The position numbers were made by a program, and so were the translations under genes. The notes below the pieces were generated by a model. The model was not told where the DNA came from. It ran no database searches and saw nothing but the letters and a program-made list of their open reading frames with translations. A stretch of DNA of 64,000 bases from an uncultured Rhodocyclaceae bacterium (GTDB taxonomy: Bacteria; Pseudomonadota; Gammaproteobacteria; Burkholderiales; Rhodocyclaceae): the NCBI GenBank assembly GCA_907163075.1, contig CAJQTY010000001.1:2418001-2482000 (forward strand). The letters run 5' to 3'. This document shows positions 28,155 through 37,918 of this stretch, piece after piece. Positions within the stretch are counted from its first letter, which is position 1, and each line of letters begins with the position of its first letter.

Positions 28155-28448
28155 TCACGCCGGAAAGAGCCCGGTCATCGGCTCGCCGCGCCGCGGCTCG
28201 GCCATCATGCCGCCGACCACGTCGCGCCAGGCGAGATAGTGCGCGGTCTCCTTGTGCGCGGCGGCGGCGGCGGCCGACGCATAAGCCTCGTACAAGATAA
28301 AGCGCGTCGGGTCGTCGTGCGCCTGGAGCACGTCGAAGCGGCGGTTGCCCGGTTCGCTGACCGAGGCCTCGTGATTCGCGCGCGTTGCGGCGATGAAGGC
28401 ATCGATATCCTCGCGCCTGACGCGGACGTGGACGAGCGTGACATGCAT
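28155..28448 (-). CDS. Antibiotic biosynthesis monooxygenase (ABM) domain protein
   Basis: This small ferredoxin-like fold protein is 97 residues. It begins MHVTLVHVRVRREDIDAFIA and has the typical central NHEASVSEPGNRRFDVLQ and FILYEAYASAAAAAAHKET. The family holds quinol monooxygenases, LsrG-like isomerases and heme oxygenases. Without the family-specific residues resolved, the reaction is not assigned. It lies 60 bp upstream of tag in the same orientation and may be cotranscribed. Confidence 0.85.
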   Translation of the reverse strand: MHVTLVHVRVRREDIDAFIAATRANHEASVSEPGNRRFDVLQAHDDPTRFILYEAYASAAAAAAHKETAHYLAWRDVVGGMMAEPRRGEPMTGLFPA

Positions 28449-28551
28449 GGCGGCCTCCCTGGAAGCTGGAAAGTTGCGTTAAAAACACCCTCAACACGGA
28501 GAGCGCAATGAAGAAGGTATGGCGCCCGAAGGGGAGTCTTCCCTGAACGCT

Positions 28552-28743
28552 TCATGCGCTCTGTTCACCGTGCTCAATAAGGCTTTTCGGTTGAATTGAC
28601 TCGCGACGATTGTACACCCGGCACACCCCCCGCGGAGGCTTGTTGGCGCTCATCTGCAGTCGCTTTTCCAGCGACTTCAGCAGGATCGCAAACGTCCACT
28701 CCGAAGCAATCGTACGTGCGCTTCCATGCAATACTTGTCGCAT
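28552..28743 (-). pseudogene. Possible IS481-like transposase N-terminal remnant
   Basis: The frame starts MRQVLHGSARTI, which resembles the N terminus of IS481-family transposases, and continues with a short helical stretch. The helix-turn-helix that should follow is missing or rearranged, and there is no DDE domain. No inverted terminal repeats were found. It could be a chance small ORF. Confidence 0.3.
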
Positions 28744-28884
28744 CACCCATCCCTCCGTAACTGGCTGTACATTACACCAGCACACAGTGGGAACAAACAC
28801 CTGGCAGTTGCTCCAACCGCTTGAATTTTTGCTGCCCTGCCCCATCTAAGCAGCCGGCACTAATGCCGAAATGGAGGTCTTGGA

Positions 28885-29733
28885 ATGCTTGGCAACTGGT
28901 TAAAGACATCGATTCTGATGGCCGGGATCATGGCGCTGTTCGGCGTCATCGGGGCTTATCTGGGCGGCTCGTCGGGGATGCTGCTGGCGCTGCTTTTCGG
29001 CGGCGCGATGAATGTCTTCGCGTACTGGTTCTCGGACACGATGGTGCTCAAGATGTACAACGCGCGCGAGGTCGACGAAGCGTCGGCGCCGCAGTTCTAC
29101 GCCATGGTGCGCGACCTGGCGCAACGCGCCGGCCTGCCCATGCCGCGCGTCTATCTGATCGACGAGGCCCAGCCCAACGCCTTTGCCACCGGGCGCAATC
29201 CGGAGCATGCGGCGGTTGCCGCGACGACCGGCATTCTCCACCTGCTCTCGGCGCGCGAGATTCGCGGCGTCATGGCGCATGAACTGGCGCACGTCCGCCA
29301 TCGCGACATCCTGATTTCAACGATCTCGGCGACGATGGCCGGGGCCATCTCGGCGCTCGCCAACTTCGCCATGATCTTCGGCGGGCGCGATTCCGAAGGG
29401 CGGCCGGGCAACCCCATCGCCAGCATCGCGGTGGCCCTGCTGGCGCCGCTCGCCGCTTCGCTGATCCAGATGGCCATTTCGCGCGCGCGCGAGTTCGAGG
29501 CCGACCGCGGCGGTGCCGAGATCAGCGGCGACCCGCACGCGCTGGCCGACGCACTGGCCAAGATCGACGCCTACGCGCGCGGTATCCACCTGCCGACCGC
29601 CGAAGCGCATCCGGAGACGGCGCAGATGATGATCATGAATCCGCTGGCCGGCGGCGGCATGGCCAGTCTGTTCAGCACGCATCCGGCCACCGAGGAACGC
29701 GTCGCCCGGCTGCGCGCGATGGCCGGGCGCTAA
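28885..29733 (+). CDS. htpX: Membrane zinc metalloprotease HtpX
   Basis: HtpX degrades damaged membrane proteins together with FtsH. The product is 282 residues with two N-terminal hydrophobic segments. The catalytic motif is HELAH (132-136), followed by ARDFEAD-like [10 protein letters not shown] with the third zinc ligand. Two further hydrophobic segments lie between these motifs. GGAGG (28873-28877) lies seven bases before the ATG. It converges with the S1/P1 nuclease gene, the stop codons overlapping by four bases. Confidence 0.95.
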   Translation: MLGNWLKTSILMAGIMALFGVIGAYLGGSSGMLLALLFGGAMNVFAYWFSDTMVLKMYNAREVDEASAPQFYAMVRDLAQRAGLPMPRVYLIDEAQPNAFATGRNPEHAAVAATTGILHLLSAREIRGVMAHELAHVRHRDILISTISATMAGAISALANFAMIFGGRDSEGRPGNPIASIAVALLAPLAASLIQMAISRAREFEADRGGAEISGDPHALADALAKIDAYARGIHLPTAEAHPETAQMMIMNPLAGGGMASLFSTHPATEERVARLRAMAGR

Positions 29734-30674
29734 GGTCCGGGCCGTTTGCCGCCCGCGAAAACCTCTCGCAGCAGGTCGGCCAGGCGGTAACCGGCGGCCG
29801 CTACGCGGCGCTCGGCGATCGCCTTGGCCTTGGCGAAAAACTCCGCCGTGAGCACCGGTACGTGTTCCGTGCCTGGCGGGTAGGCGTCGTTGCGCGCGAT
29901 CTGCCAGCTTTCATCGATCCACTGGCCGGGCGCCGAGGGCGGCGGTGGCGGGTATAAGGCGGCCAAGGCCTGGCTGGCGGAACGGAGTCGATCGCCGCGC
30001 AGCCAGGGCGGGCCGGGCAGATCGTCCCAAAAGGCATGCAGCGTCGATGAAGCCTGGCGTGACTTGAACGAATTGAACGGGTTGATCACCGTCATCCCGT
30101 CACCGAAGCGGTCCCATTTCCCGTCCGCGTCGAGGCGGATGCTGGTGTGCAGCGGCTGATGCGCATCGCCGGCCAGGTGAATGAGCCAGGGCAGGGCGTA
30201 GCTGCGTTCACCGTCTGTACTGCCGGGCGAAGCCAGCGTTCGCGCCAGCGCGACGAGCTGCTGGTCGAGCAGGCCCGAAACAGCGTGATCGCGTGGCGTT
30301 TTTTCCAGCGGGCGATTGACATAGTGCCAGTTGCGCCGCCGTTCCATGTCGGGGAAGCCGGGAAGCGTGGGTGTCGCTTCCTCAACGCCGGCGTTGTAGA
30401 AACGATTGTCCTTGCGGATGTTGTCCGGCCAGGTCGAGGCCTCGATGAAGGCCACCCGGCGAGGGTCGTCATCCCCTGCACGCCTGATCCAGCGCGCGTA
30501 GTCCGGATGCTGGCGCAGCAATTGCGAAATCGTGGAACGGCTGTGCTCGTCGAGACGATCCCAGGCAATGCTCGCCACCAGGCGATGGCCGGCCGCGTTC
30601 CAGGCCAGCACCGGCAGCGGCACGAGCAGGAATAGCAGCAGCGCCAGGGAGCGCCAGTGTGAAGGGGAACGCAT
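29730..30674 (-). CDS. S1/P1 nuclease family secreted protein
   Basis: This zinc-dependent nuclease (single-strand DNA/RNA, 3'-nucleotidase type) is about 314 residues. The start at 30674 ([10 protein letters not shown]) gives a signal peptide ending PVLA. The mature protein then begins with Trp (WNAAGH), the first zinc ligand in this family. Other ligand regions are [14 protein letters not shown], and [16 protein letters not shown]. The mature enzyme is predicted to be periplasmic or secreted. No good Shine-Dalgarno was seen, so the start is set by the signal peptide. Confidence 0.9.
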   Translation of the reverse strand: MRSPSHWRSLALLLFLLVPLPVLAWNAAGHRLVASIAWDRLDEHSRSTISQLLRQHPDYARWIRRAGDDDPRRVAFIEASTWPDNIRKDNRFYNAGVEEATPTLPGFPDMERRRNWHYVNRPLEKTPRDHAVSGLLDQQLVALARTLASPGSTDGERSYALPWLIHLAGDAHQPLHTSIRLDADGKWDRFGDGMTVINPFNSFKSRQASSTLHAFWDDLPGPPWLRGDRLRSASQALAALYPPPPPSAPGQWIDESWQIARNDAYPPGTEHVPVLTAEFFAKAKAIAERRVAAAGYRLADLLREVFAGGKRPGP

Positions 30675-30756
30675 CCGCGCATTATGGACGGCGTCAGCCG
30701 ATCTTGTCAGCACCATGCTAAACTCGATCAACATGCCTTCATCGTGAGACGCGGCC

Positions 30757-32127
30757 TTGCCTTCACACAACTCTTCGCCTCCATCGTCGCACGCTTCGTC
30801 GCCGCCTTCCCGGCGGATTGTCCGGGTGCGCAGGGCGGCCCCGGACGACGGCGCGCCGACTTCACCCGCACCGGCGCCTGATTCGCTCGGCTGGAGCCTG
30901 TTGCTGGCGGCGCGTGCATTGACCCAGGTGCGCGCCGGAAAAAGCCTGGGCGAAGCCCTGCTGGCCCTGGCCCAGGAGCCGCCTGCGGCGCGCGCGGCGG
31001 CGCAGGACGTGGCCTACGGCGTGCTGCGCCGCTACGCCTGGGGCGAGTTCATTCTCGGCCGCCTGATGTCCAAACCCCTGACCCATCCGGAAACCGAGGC
31101 GCTGCTGCTGGGCGCACTGTATCGTCTGGACAGCCGGCCCGATTCGACGCCGATGGTTGTCGACCAGGCGGTAGCGGCGGCCGGGGAACTGGCCGGCGGC
31201 GTCTTCAAGGGGCTGGTCAATGGTGTGCTGCGCAATTTTCTGCGCCAGCGCGAATCGCTGCTCGCTGCGCTGGCCGACGACGACGTGGCGCATCATCACT
31301 ATCCGCGCTGGTGGCTGAGCCGCTTGCGCCGCGCCTATCGCGACGACTGGCCGGCCATCGTCGCCGCCGGTAACCAGCCGCCGCCGATGACGCTGCGCGT
31401 CAATCAGCGCCGCGGCAGCGTCGCCGACTATGTGGCCAGGCTTGCGGCGGCGGGCCTCGCGGCGCGCCCGGTCGGCGCACACGGCCTGATCCTGCACAAA
31501 CCGGTCGCGGTCGACGCGCTGCCGGGTTTTTTTGATGGCTTGGTTTCGGTGCAGGATGCCGGCGCGCAACGCGCCGCCGAGCTGCTGGCGCCCATGCCCG
31601 GAGCACGCGTGCTCGACGCCTGCGCGGCGCCGGGGGGCAAGACGGCGCATCTGCTTGAACGGGCCGATCTCGATCTGCTCGCGCTCGATATCGACGCCGC
31701 GCGCGCGCAGCGCATCGAGGGCAATCTGCGGCGCCTGGGCCTGCACGCGCAGGTCATGGTCGCCGATTGCAACGCGGTCGATCGCTGGTGGGACGGGCGG
31801 CCGTTCGACGCGATTCTGGCCGACGTCCCGTGTTCGGCATCGGGCGTCGTGCGCCGTCACCCGGACATCAAATCGTTGCGCCGTGAAAGCGATATCCGCC
31901 GCTTTACCCACGCGCAGGCGGCCATTCTCGACGCCCTCTGGCCGCTGCTCAAAGCCGGCGGCACGCTGCTCTACGCTACCTGCTCGGTGTTCCCGGAAGA
32001 AAATTCGGCGCAGATCGACGCCTTCCGGGTCCGCCAGCCCGGCGTCGAGCGCCTGCTGCAAGAGCAGCTTGTGCCCCAGGACGATAACGACGGTTTCTAC
32101 TATGCGTTGCTGCGTAAAGCTGATTAG
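30757..32127 (+). CDS. rsmB: 16S rRNA (cytosine967-C5)-methyltransferase RsmB
   Basis: RsmB methylates C967 of 16S rRNA with SAM. The product is 456 residues. An N-terminal NusB-like RNA-binding domain is followed by the Rossmann methyltransferase. SAM motif I is LDACAAPGGKTAHLLE, motif IV with the releasing Cys is DVPCSASG, and motif VI with the catalytic Cys is YATCS. The N-terminal 35 residues are Ser/Pro/Arg-rich and may not be translated; a later start is possible. It heads the cluster that continues through ntrYX. Confidence 0.93.
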   Translation: MPSHNSSPPSSHASSPPSRRIVRVRRAAPDDGAPTSPAPAPDSLGWSLLLAARALTQVRAGKSLGEALLALAQEPPAARAAAQDVAYGVLRRYAWGEFILGRLMSKPLTHPETEALLLGALYRLDSRPDSTPMVVDQAVAAAGELAGGVFKGLVNGVLRNFLRQRESLLAALADDDVAHHHYPRWWLSRLRRAYRDDWPAIVAAGNQPPPMTLRVNQRRGSVADYVARLAAAGLAARPVGAHGLILHKPVAVDALPGFFDGLVSVQDAGAQRAAELLAPMPGARVLDACAAPGGKTAHLLERADLDLLALDIDAARAQRIEGNLRRLGLHAQVMVADCNAVDRWWDGRPFDAILADVPCSASGVVRRHPDIKSLRRESDIRRFTHAQAAILDALWPLLKAGGTLLYATCSVFPEENSAQIDAFRVRQPGVERLLQEQLVPQDDNDGFYYALLRKAD

Positions 32128-32734
32128 ATCCTTCTTCTGCAGCCTGGTCCTGCTGCTCGCCGCGCAGGCGGCGCTGGCGACCGATATCAGCATCCGCAAT
32201 CCGCAACTGGTGGCGAACGACGAAGGCTATGCCCTGTCGGCCGACTTCAATGTCAACTTCAACACGCGCCTCGAGGAGGCAGTCAACAAGGGGGTAGTGC
32301 TCTACTTCGCGGTCGATTTCGAGCTGACCCGGTCGCGCTGGTACTGGCTCGACGAGCAGATCATTCACCGCAACAAGACCTTTCAGTTGTCCTACCACGC
32401 GTTGACACGGCAATACCGGCTGTCCACCGGCGCCCTGCACCAGGGCTACGCCACGCTCGACGAAGCGCTGCGCGTGATGTCGCGCCTGCGCAACTGGCAG
32501 GTGCTCGAAAAGGGGGAAATCAAGGCCGAGCAAAGCTATCTGGCGAACCTGCGCATGCGCCTCGACCTGACGCAACTGGCCAAGACCTTCCAGGTCGGCG
32601 CGCTGACCAACAAGGACTGGAACCTCACCTCCGACTCGTTGCGCTGGACCTTTGCGCCGGGCGAAGCGACTGCGCTGCCAGCGGCCACGGCCAGCGCGCC
32701 GTTGCCGGTGCCAGCCAGCGGTGTGGACAAATGA
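32102..32734 (+). CDS. DUF4390 domain protein
   Basis: The product is 210 residues with an N-terminal signal sequence (IRSFFCSLVLLLAAQAALA). The phrase FTRSRWYW-type (ELTRSRWYWLDE) and the core QYRLSTGALHQGYATLDEAL are the DUF4390 marks. The gene overlaps rsmB by 26 bases and ntrY by four (ATGA). In Rhodocyclales this position, just upstream of ntrY, is conserved in my recollection. It is probably a periplasmic protein linked to the sensor. Confidence 0.85.
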   Translation: MRCCVKLIRSFFCSLVLLLAAQAALATDISIRNPQLVANDEGYALSADFNVNFNTRLEEAVNKGVVLYFAVDFELTRSRWYWLDEQIIHRNKTFQLSYHALTRQYRLSTGALHQGYATLDEALRVMSRLRNWQVLEKGEIKAEQSYLANLRMRLDLTQLAKTFQVGALTNKDWNLTSDSLRWTFAPGEATALPAATASAPLPVPASGVDK

Positions 32735-34917
32735 GAAACCTCGTCATCGTCGCCGCGTCGTTTGGCGGCATCCTGCTCTTTCTGCTTGCTTCGGCCACCG
32801 CCAATACCGCGCTGTTCGCCAGCAATTACCCGTGGCTGCTCGGACTCAACGCGATCGTCGCCCTTTCGCTGTTCGTCCTCATCGTCTGGCAGGTGCGCGA
32901 TTTGTGGCGCGAGCACCAGGCCAAGGTCTTCGGCTCGCGGCTCAAGTTGCGCCTGATGCTCATGTTCGGCCTGATGGCCGTGCTGCCCGGCGTGCTGATC
33001 TACGCGGTGTCGGTCCAGTTCGTCACCAAGAGCATCGAAACCTGGTTCGACGTGCGCGTCGAAAAAGCGCTGGAATCGGGACTCAACCTGGGGCGCAGCG
33101 TGCTCGATTCACTGCTCGACGATCTTGCCGAAAAAGGGCGTGCCATGGCCCTCGATCTCGGCGAGCAAACGGCCGCCCAGCGCCGTCTGGCGCTCAGCCG
33201 CCTGCGCGAGCAGAACGGCGTCCAGTTCGCCGCGCTATTCTCGACCAGCGGCGAGTTGCTGGCGACCGCCACCAGCGACCTCGGCACCTTCATGCCGAAG
33301 CCGCCGACGCTCGACCAGCTGCGCCAGGCGCGCAGCGGACGCGGCTTCCGCGAGATCGAAAGCGACGGCGAAAAGGACTTGCTGCTGCGCGTCCTGGTGC
33401 CGGTTTCGCCGGTTGGGCTGGGCATGGAAATGCGCATCCTGGAACTGAGCCAGCCGGTTCCCAGCAGCCTGGCGCTCAACGCCGACCGCGTGCAGGAGGT
33501 CTACCGCGACTACCAGGCGCTCTCGCTCGGGCGCGAGGGCCTGACACGAATCTATGCCATGACCTTGACGCTGACCGTTCTACTGGCGCTGTTTGCGGCG
33601 ATCGCCATGGCTTTCGTGCTGGCCCGCCGCCTCTCGGCGCCGCTCTCGATTCTCGCCGAAGGCACGCAGGCCGTCGCCGCCGGCGACTTCACGCCGCGTC
33701 AGGCGATCTACAGCCGCGACGAGCTGGGCGTGCTGACGCAGTCCTTCAACCAGATGACGCGGCAGCTCGACGACGCGCGGCGCGACACCGAGCGCCATCG
33801 CGCCGAAGTCGAATCGGCGCGCGCCTACCTCGAATCGATCCTGGCCAACCTGTCGGCCGGCGTTCTCGTCTTCGACCGCCGCTTCATGCTGCGCACCGTC
33901 AATCAGGGGGCGCAGACGATTCTCGCGGACGACTTTACCGGCCTGCTCGCGGAGCTGGTGGACGCCTGGCCGCGCGAGCAGGTTTTCGGGCAGGCCATCC
34001 GCGACTCGTTCGCCGAGCACGGCGGCAAGGAATGGCAGACGCAGATCGAGCTTGAGCGCCCGGGCGCGCTGCCGCAGATTCTGCTGCTGCGCGGGACACA
34101 ATTGCCGGAGGGTAGCAGCGGCGGCTACGTGGTCGTCTTCGACGACGTCACGCGGCTGGTGGCGGCGCAGCGCAGCGCGGCCTGGGGCGAGGTGGCGCGG
34201 CGGCTGGCGCACGAGATCAAGAATCCGCTGACGCCGATCCAGCTCTCGGCCGAGCGTTTGCAGGTCAAGTTCGCCGACAAGCTGAGCGGCGGCGACGCCG
34301 AAATGCTCAACCGCTCGACGCAGATGATCATCAACCAGGTGCAGGCGATGAAGCGCATGGTCAACGAGTTTTCCGACTATGCCCGCATGCCGGCGCCCGA
34401 GCTGGCAAAGATCGACCTCAACGCCCTCATCGGCGAGGTGCTCGGACTGTACGAGACCTCGCACGTCCTGATCAGCGCCGATCTCGACCGCCACCTGCCG
34501 CCCGTCTGGGGCGATGCCACGCAGTTGCGGCAGATCATCCACAATCTGCTGCGTAACGCTGAAGACGCGCAGGAAGGCGTCGATAAAGCGCAGACCGAAG
34601 TCATCACGCGCCATATCGACGGCATGGCCGAGCTGACGGTGATCGATAGCGGTCCCGGCTTTCCGCCGGAAATCATGGCGCGCGTGTTCGAGCCCTACGT
34701 CACGTCCAAGGTGCGCGGCACCGGCCTCGGCCTGGCCATCGTCAAGAAAATCGTCGATGAACATCACGGGCGCATCAGGATCAACAACCGGCAGCCGGCC
34801 GGCGCCGAGGTCAGCATCCGGCTGCCGCTGGCGGCGGACCACGCCGCCGCTACCGGCCCCGCGGCAAGGATTCACGGACACGAATCCGCAACGGCGGCGC
34901 ATCATGAGATCCGCTGA
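32731..34917 (+). CDS. ntrY: NtrY-like sensor histidine kinase
   Basis: This membrane sensor is 728 residues. Two N-terminal hydrophobic segments are followed by a third (LRLMLMFGLMAVLPGVLIYA) and a periplasmic or sensory region, then another membrane segment near 275-300 and a HAMP domain. A PAS domain (about 370-480) leads to HisKA with the phospho-acceptor in RLAHEIKNPLTP (His494). The HATPase domain contains IHNLLRNAEDA and GTGLGLAIV. It overlaps the DUF4390 gene by ATGA and is followed by ntrX after 115 bp. The pair senses nitrogen or redox state in related bacteria. Confidence 0.93.
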   Translation: MRNLVIVAASFGGILLFLLASATANTALFASNYPWLLGLNAIVALSLFVLIVWQVRDLWREHQAKVFGSRLKLRLMLMFGLMAVLPGVLIYAVSVQFVTKSIETWFDVRVEKALESGLNLGRSVLDSLLDDLAEKGRAMALDLGEQTAAQRRLALSRLREQNGVQFAALFSTSGELLATATSDLGTFMPKPPTLDQLRQARSGRGFREIESDGEKDLLLRVLVPVSPVGLGMEMRILELSQPVPSSLALNADRVQEVYRDYQALSLGREGLTRIYAMTLTLTVLLALFAAIAMAFVLARRLSAPLSILAEGTQAVAAGDFTPRQAIYSRDELGVLTQSFNQMTRQLDDARRDTERHRAEVESARAYLESILANLSAGVLVFDRRFMLRTVNQGAQTILADDFTGLLAELVDAWPREQVFGQAIRDSFAEHGGKEWQTQIELERPGALPQILLLRGTQLPEGSSGGYVVVFDDVTRLVAAQRSAAWGEVARRLAHEIKNPLTPIQLSAERLQVKFADKLSGGDAEMLNRSTQMIINQVQAMKRMVNEFSDYARMPAPELAKIDLNALIGEVLGLYETSHVLISADLDRHLPPVWGDATQLRQIIHNLLRNAEDAQEGVDKAQTEVITRHIDGMAELTVIDSGPGFPPEIMARVFEPYVTSKVRGTGLGLAIVKKIVDEHHGRIRINNRQPAGAEVSIRLPLAADHAAATGPAARIHGHESATAAHHEIR

Positions 34918-35032
34918 GATGCCCGCCCTATCCATTCACTCCATAAAGCCCACACAGCTTCCTTGCCCATCGGGCGAGGGGCGATTCGAAAGTCGTTTGC
35001 TTGAGCTACCATCAACCTAAAGAGAACTGATC

Positions 35033-36295
35033 ATGGCGCAAATACTAGTCGTCGACGACGAAATGGGCATCCGCGAACTGCTCTCTGAGATCCTTGCCGA
35101 CGAGGGGCATTCCGTCTGGCTGGCGGAAAACGCCGCAGCGGCGCGCAAGGTGCGCAGCGAGAAGCGCCCGGACCTGGTCCTGCTCGACATCTGGATGCCC
35201 GATACCGACGGCATCTCGCTGCTCAAGGAATGGTCCTCCGCCGGTTTATTGACCATGCCGGTGGTGATGATGTCCGGGCACGGAACGATCGACTCGGCCG
35301 TCGAAGCGACGCGGGTCGGCGCCATCGACTTTCTCGAAAAGCCGATCGCCCTGCAGAAACTGCTGGCCACCGTCAAGAAGGCACTCAAGCACGAAGTCTC
35401 GCCGCAGAAACCGCCGCTCACGCTCGACGCCTTTGCCCGCTCGCCACTGCTCAAGGATCTGAAGAAACGGCTGGAGCAGGCCGCCGCCAAGACCTCCGTG
35501 CTGCTGCTCAAGAGCGCCTCCGGCAGCATCGCCGAAGTCTGCGCGCGCACCCTGCAGACGCCCAAGACGCCATGGCTCGACCTCTCGGCGTCGAGCGCGC
35601 CGCTGACGCAGGAAATGCTCGAAAACGCTGAAGGCGGAATCCTGTTCATCGCCGACCTGACGCTCTTCGGCAAGCTGCAGCAGAAGAACCTCGTTTATGC
35701 CCTGGAGCGGCTCGAAAAGTACAACCTGCAACTGGTCGCCGCCTCGCCGCGTCCGCTGGTGGCGCTTACCGAAGCCGGCTGGGAGCCGTCGCTGGTGGCG
35801 CGCCTGGGTGAGATCTGGGTGGCCTTGCCGCAACTTTCCGCGCATACCGACGACGTTCCGGAAATCGCGCCGCTGGTGCTGACGCATCTGGTCGAGCGCA
35901 ACGAGGTGCCGTCGCGGCAGTTTTCCAGCGCGGCGCTCAACGCCCTGCGCCTGCATCATTGGCGCGGGGAGTGGGCCGAACTGCTGGCCACCGTGAGGAA
36001 CCTGGCACTCTCGGCGCTGGAGGAAGACATTACCGTCGAGGACGTAGACAGCATCCTGCTGCGCGATGCCGAAGACACACCCGGACTGCCGGCGGCGCTG
36101 CCGATGTTCGACCAGCCCTTGCGCGACGCCCGCGAAGCCTTCGAGCGGCTCTACTTTGAACATCATCTGAAAGGCGAGCGCGGCAACATGACGCGCGTTG
36201 CCGACCGGACCGGCCTCGAGCGCACCCATCTCTATCGCAAATTAAAGCAATTGGGGCTCAACCTGGGGCGGCGTGGTGACGATCAGGAGCAATAG
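35033..36295 (+). CDS. ntrX: NtrX-like response regulator with a degenerate AAA+ domain
   Basis: The product is 420 residues. The receiver domain is complete: acidic pair D8/D9, phosphoacceptor D52 in LLDIWMPD, and Lys103 in EKP. The C terminus is a Fis-type helix-turn-helix (TRVADRTGLERTHLYRKLKQ). The central domain keeps the AAA+ length and order but has no Walker A; where GESGTGKE should be it reads KSASGSIAE, and Walker B is replaced by GGILFIADL. A GAFTGA loop is also absent. It should bind DNA but not hydrolyse ATP or activate sigma54 as NtrC does. Confidence 0.9.
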   Translation: MAQILVVDDEMGIRELLSEILADEGHSVWLAENAAAARKVRSEKRPDLVLLDIWMPDTDGISLLKEWSSAGLLTMPVVMMSGHGTIDSAVEATRVGAIDFLEKPIALQKLLATVKKALKHEVSPQKPPLTLDAFARSPLLKDLKKRLEQAAAKTSVLLLKSASGSIAEVCARTLQTPKTPWLDLSASSAPLTQEMLENAEGGILFIADLTLFGKLQQKNLVYALERLEKYNLQLVAASPRPLVALTEAGWEPSLVARLGEIWVALPQLSAHTDDVPEIAPLVLTHLVERNEVPSRQFSSAALNALRLHHWRGEWAELLATVRNLALSALEEDITVEDVDSILLRDAEDTPGLPAALPMFDQPLRDAREAFERLYFEHHLKGERGNMTRVADRTGLERTHLYRKLKQLGLNLGRRGDDQEQ

Positions 36296-36305
36296 AATAG
36301 CCTGC

Positions 36306-36464
36306 TGTAATGATGCGATCTTGATCGCACTTGCATATTTGAAAGCTACGCCGGTTCGGCTTTAAGCTGCGTAGAGCGGATGAGCGTAGCGTTATCCGCC
36401 GAATGGCGCTCGGACGGCGGAAGGCGCTGCGCTTTTCCGCCCTACCGGCCGTTGGTATAAGTTT
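36306..36464 (-). repeat. Interspersed repeat, copy B (about 155 bp)
   Basis: This is the reverse complement of copy A (9164-9316), 27 kb away. The same two palindromic cores are present. It fills the 182 bp between ntrX and trkA and ends 13 bp before the trkA start. Confidence 0.85.
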
Positions 36465-36477
36465 CAAGGGGGAAAGA

Positions 36478-37908
36478 ATGAGAATTGTCATCCTCGGTGC
36501 CGGTCAGGTCGGCGCCAGCGTTGCTCAGAGCCTCGTTTCGGAAAGCAACGACATTACTGTCGTCGACAGCAACCGCGATCGCCTCGACTATCTGCAAGTG
36601 CGCTTCGATTTGCGCACGGTCGCCGGTAACGCCATTCATCCCTCGGTCCTGGCCGATGCCGGGCTGGCCGACGCCGACATGCTGATCGCCGTGACGCAGA
36701 GCGACCAGACCAACCTGGTGGCGTGCAAACTGGCGCACAGCGTCTTCAACGTGCCGACACGCATTGCGCGTCTGCGTTCACAGGAGTTCCTGGACAATCC
36801 GACCTTGTTGTGCCAGGAGAATTTCGCCGTCAGCTATGCACTGTGCCCGGAACAGGTGATTACCGACTACCTGCTCAAGCTGGTTGAATTCCCCGAAGCG
36901 CTGCAGGTTCTTTCGTTCGCCAACGAGCGCGTGGCGCTGGTCGCGGTCAGGGCCTACGCCGGCGGCCTGATGGTCGGCAAGCCGATCAAGGAAATGCGCG
37001 AACACCTGGGGCAGGACGTCGATGCACGGATCTCGGCCATCTTTCGCCGCGACCACGCCCTGCCGCCCACCGGCGATACCATTATCGAGGATGGCGACGA
37101 GGTGTTCATACTGGCCGCCGAGGAGCACATCCGGCGGGTAATGATCGAGATGCGCCGGATGATGAACCCGGTGCGGCGCGTGATCATCGCCGGCGGCGGC
37201 AACATCGGTCTGCGCGTTGCGCGCAAGCTCGAAGGTCAGTGTATGGTGAAGGTCATCGAGAGCGACCCGGCGCGCACACAGACGATCGCCAACCATCTCG
37301 GGAATGGCCTGGTCCTGCTCGGCGATGCCACCGACGAGGATTTGTTGCACCAGGAGGCGATTGACGAGACCGATCTCTTCCTCGCGCTGACCAACGACGA
37401 CGAGGACAACATCATGTCGGCGTCGCTGGCCAAGACCATGGGATGCCAGCGTGTGGTCGCGCTGATCAACCGTCGCGCCTACGCCGACCTGGTTCTCGGC
37501 GGCCCGATCGACATTGCCATTTCGCCGGCGCTGGTGTCTATCGGCGACCTGCTGACGCACGTCCGACACGGCTTCGTGGTCAAGGTGCATAGCCTGCGGC
37601 GCGGCGCCGCCGAGGCCATCGAACTGGTCGTGCACGGCGATCAGAAATGCTCCCAGGTGGTCGGCCGGAAGGTCGGTGAATTGCCGGTGATTCCCGGCGC
37701 GACGCTCGTCGCGATCGTGCGTGACATCGACCGCTCAATCGATATCGCCTATGCCGGCATGGCCAAGATAAAGAAGAAAGGGCGCGTCGTCATCGCGCAC
37801 AAGGACGAAGTCATCAAGGCCGACGATCACGTCATCGTGTTCTGCCTGAACAAGAAGGTCGTCAAGCGGGTCGAGAAGCTTTTCGAAGTCAATCTGGGTT
37901 TCTTCTGA
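36478..37908 (+). CDS. trkA: Trk potassium uptake system regulatory protein TrkA
   Basis: TrkA is the peripheral NAD(H)-binding subunit that gates TrkH. The product is 476 residues, with two Rossmann halves: MRIVILGAGQVGASVA at the start and RRVIIAGGGNIGLRVA at about 235. Each is followed by a TrkA_C domain. The start at 36478 has GGGGGAAAG directly upstream, and earlier ATGs in frame lie inside the repeat copy. trkH follows after 10 bases. Confidence 0.95.
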   Translation: MRIVILGAGQVGASVAQSLVSESNDITVVDSNRDRLDYLQVRFDLRTVAGNAIHPSVLADAGLADADMLIAVTQSDQTNLVACKLAHSVFNVPTRIARLRSQEFLDNPTLLCQENFAVSYALCPEQVITDYLLKLVEFPEALQVLSFANERVALVAVRAYAGGLMVGKPIKEMREHLGQDVDARISAIFRRDHALPPTGDTIIEDGDEVFILAAEEHIRRVMIEMRRMMNPVRRVIIAGGGNIGLRVARKLEGQCMVKVIESDPARTQTIANHLGNGLVLLGDATDEDLLHQEAIDETDLFLALTNDDEDNIMSASLAKTMGCQRVVALINRRAYADLVLGGPIDIAISPALVSIGDLLTHVRHGFVVKVHSLRRGAAEAIELVVHGDQKCSQVVGRKVGELPVIPGATLVAIVRDIDRSIDIAYAGMAKIKKKGRVVIAHKDEVIKADDHVIVFCLNKKVVKRVEKLFEVNLGFF

Positions 37909-37918
37909 GGCGCTGACC

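Noticed and set aside
28885-29733. Possible operon of htpX with the downstream S1/P1 nuclease.
   Set aside because: The genes converge; their stop codons overlap, so they cannot share a transcript.
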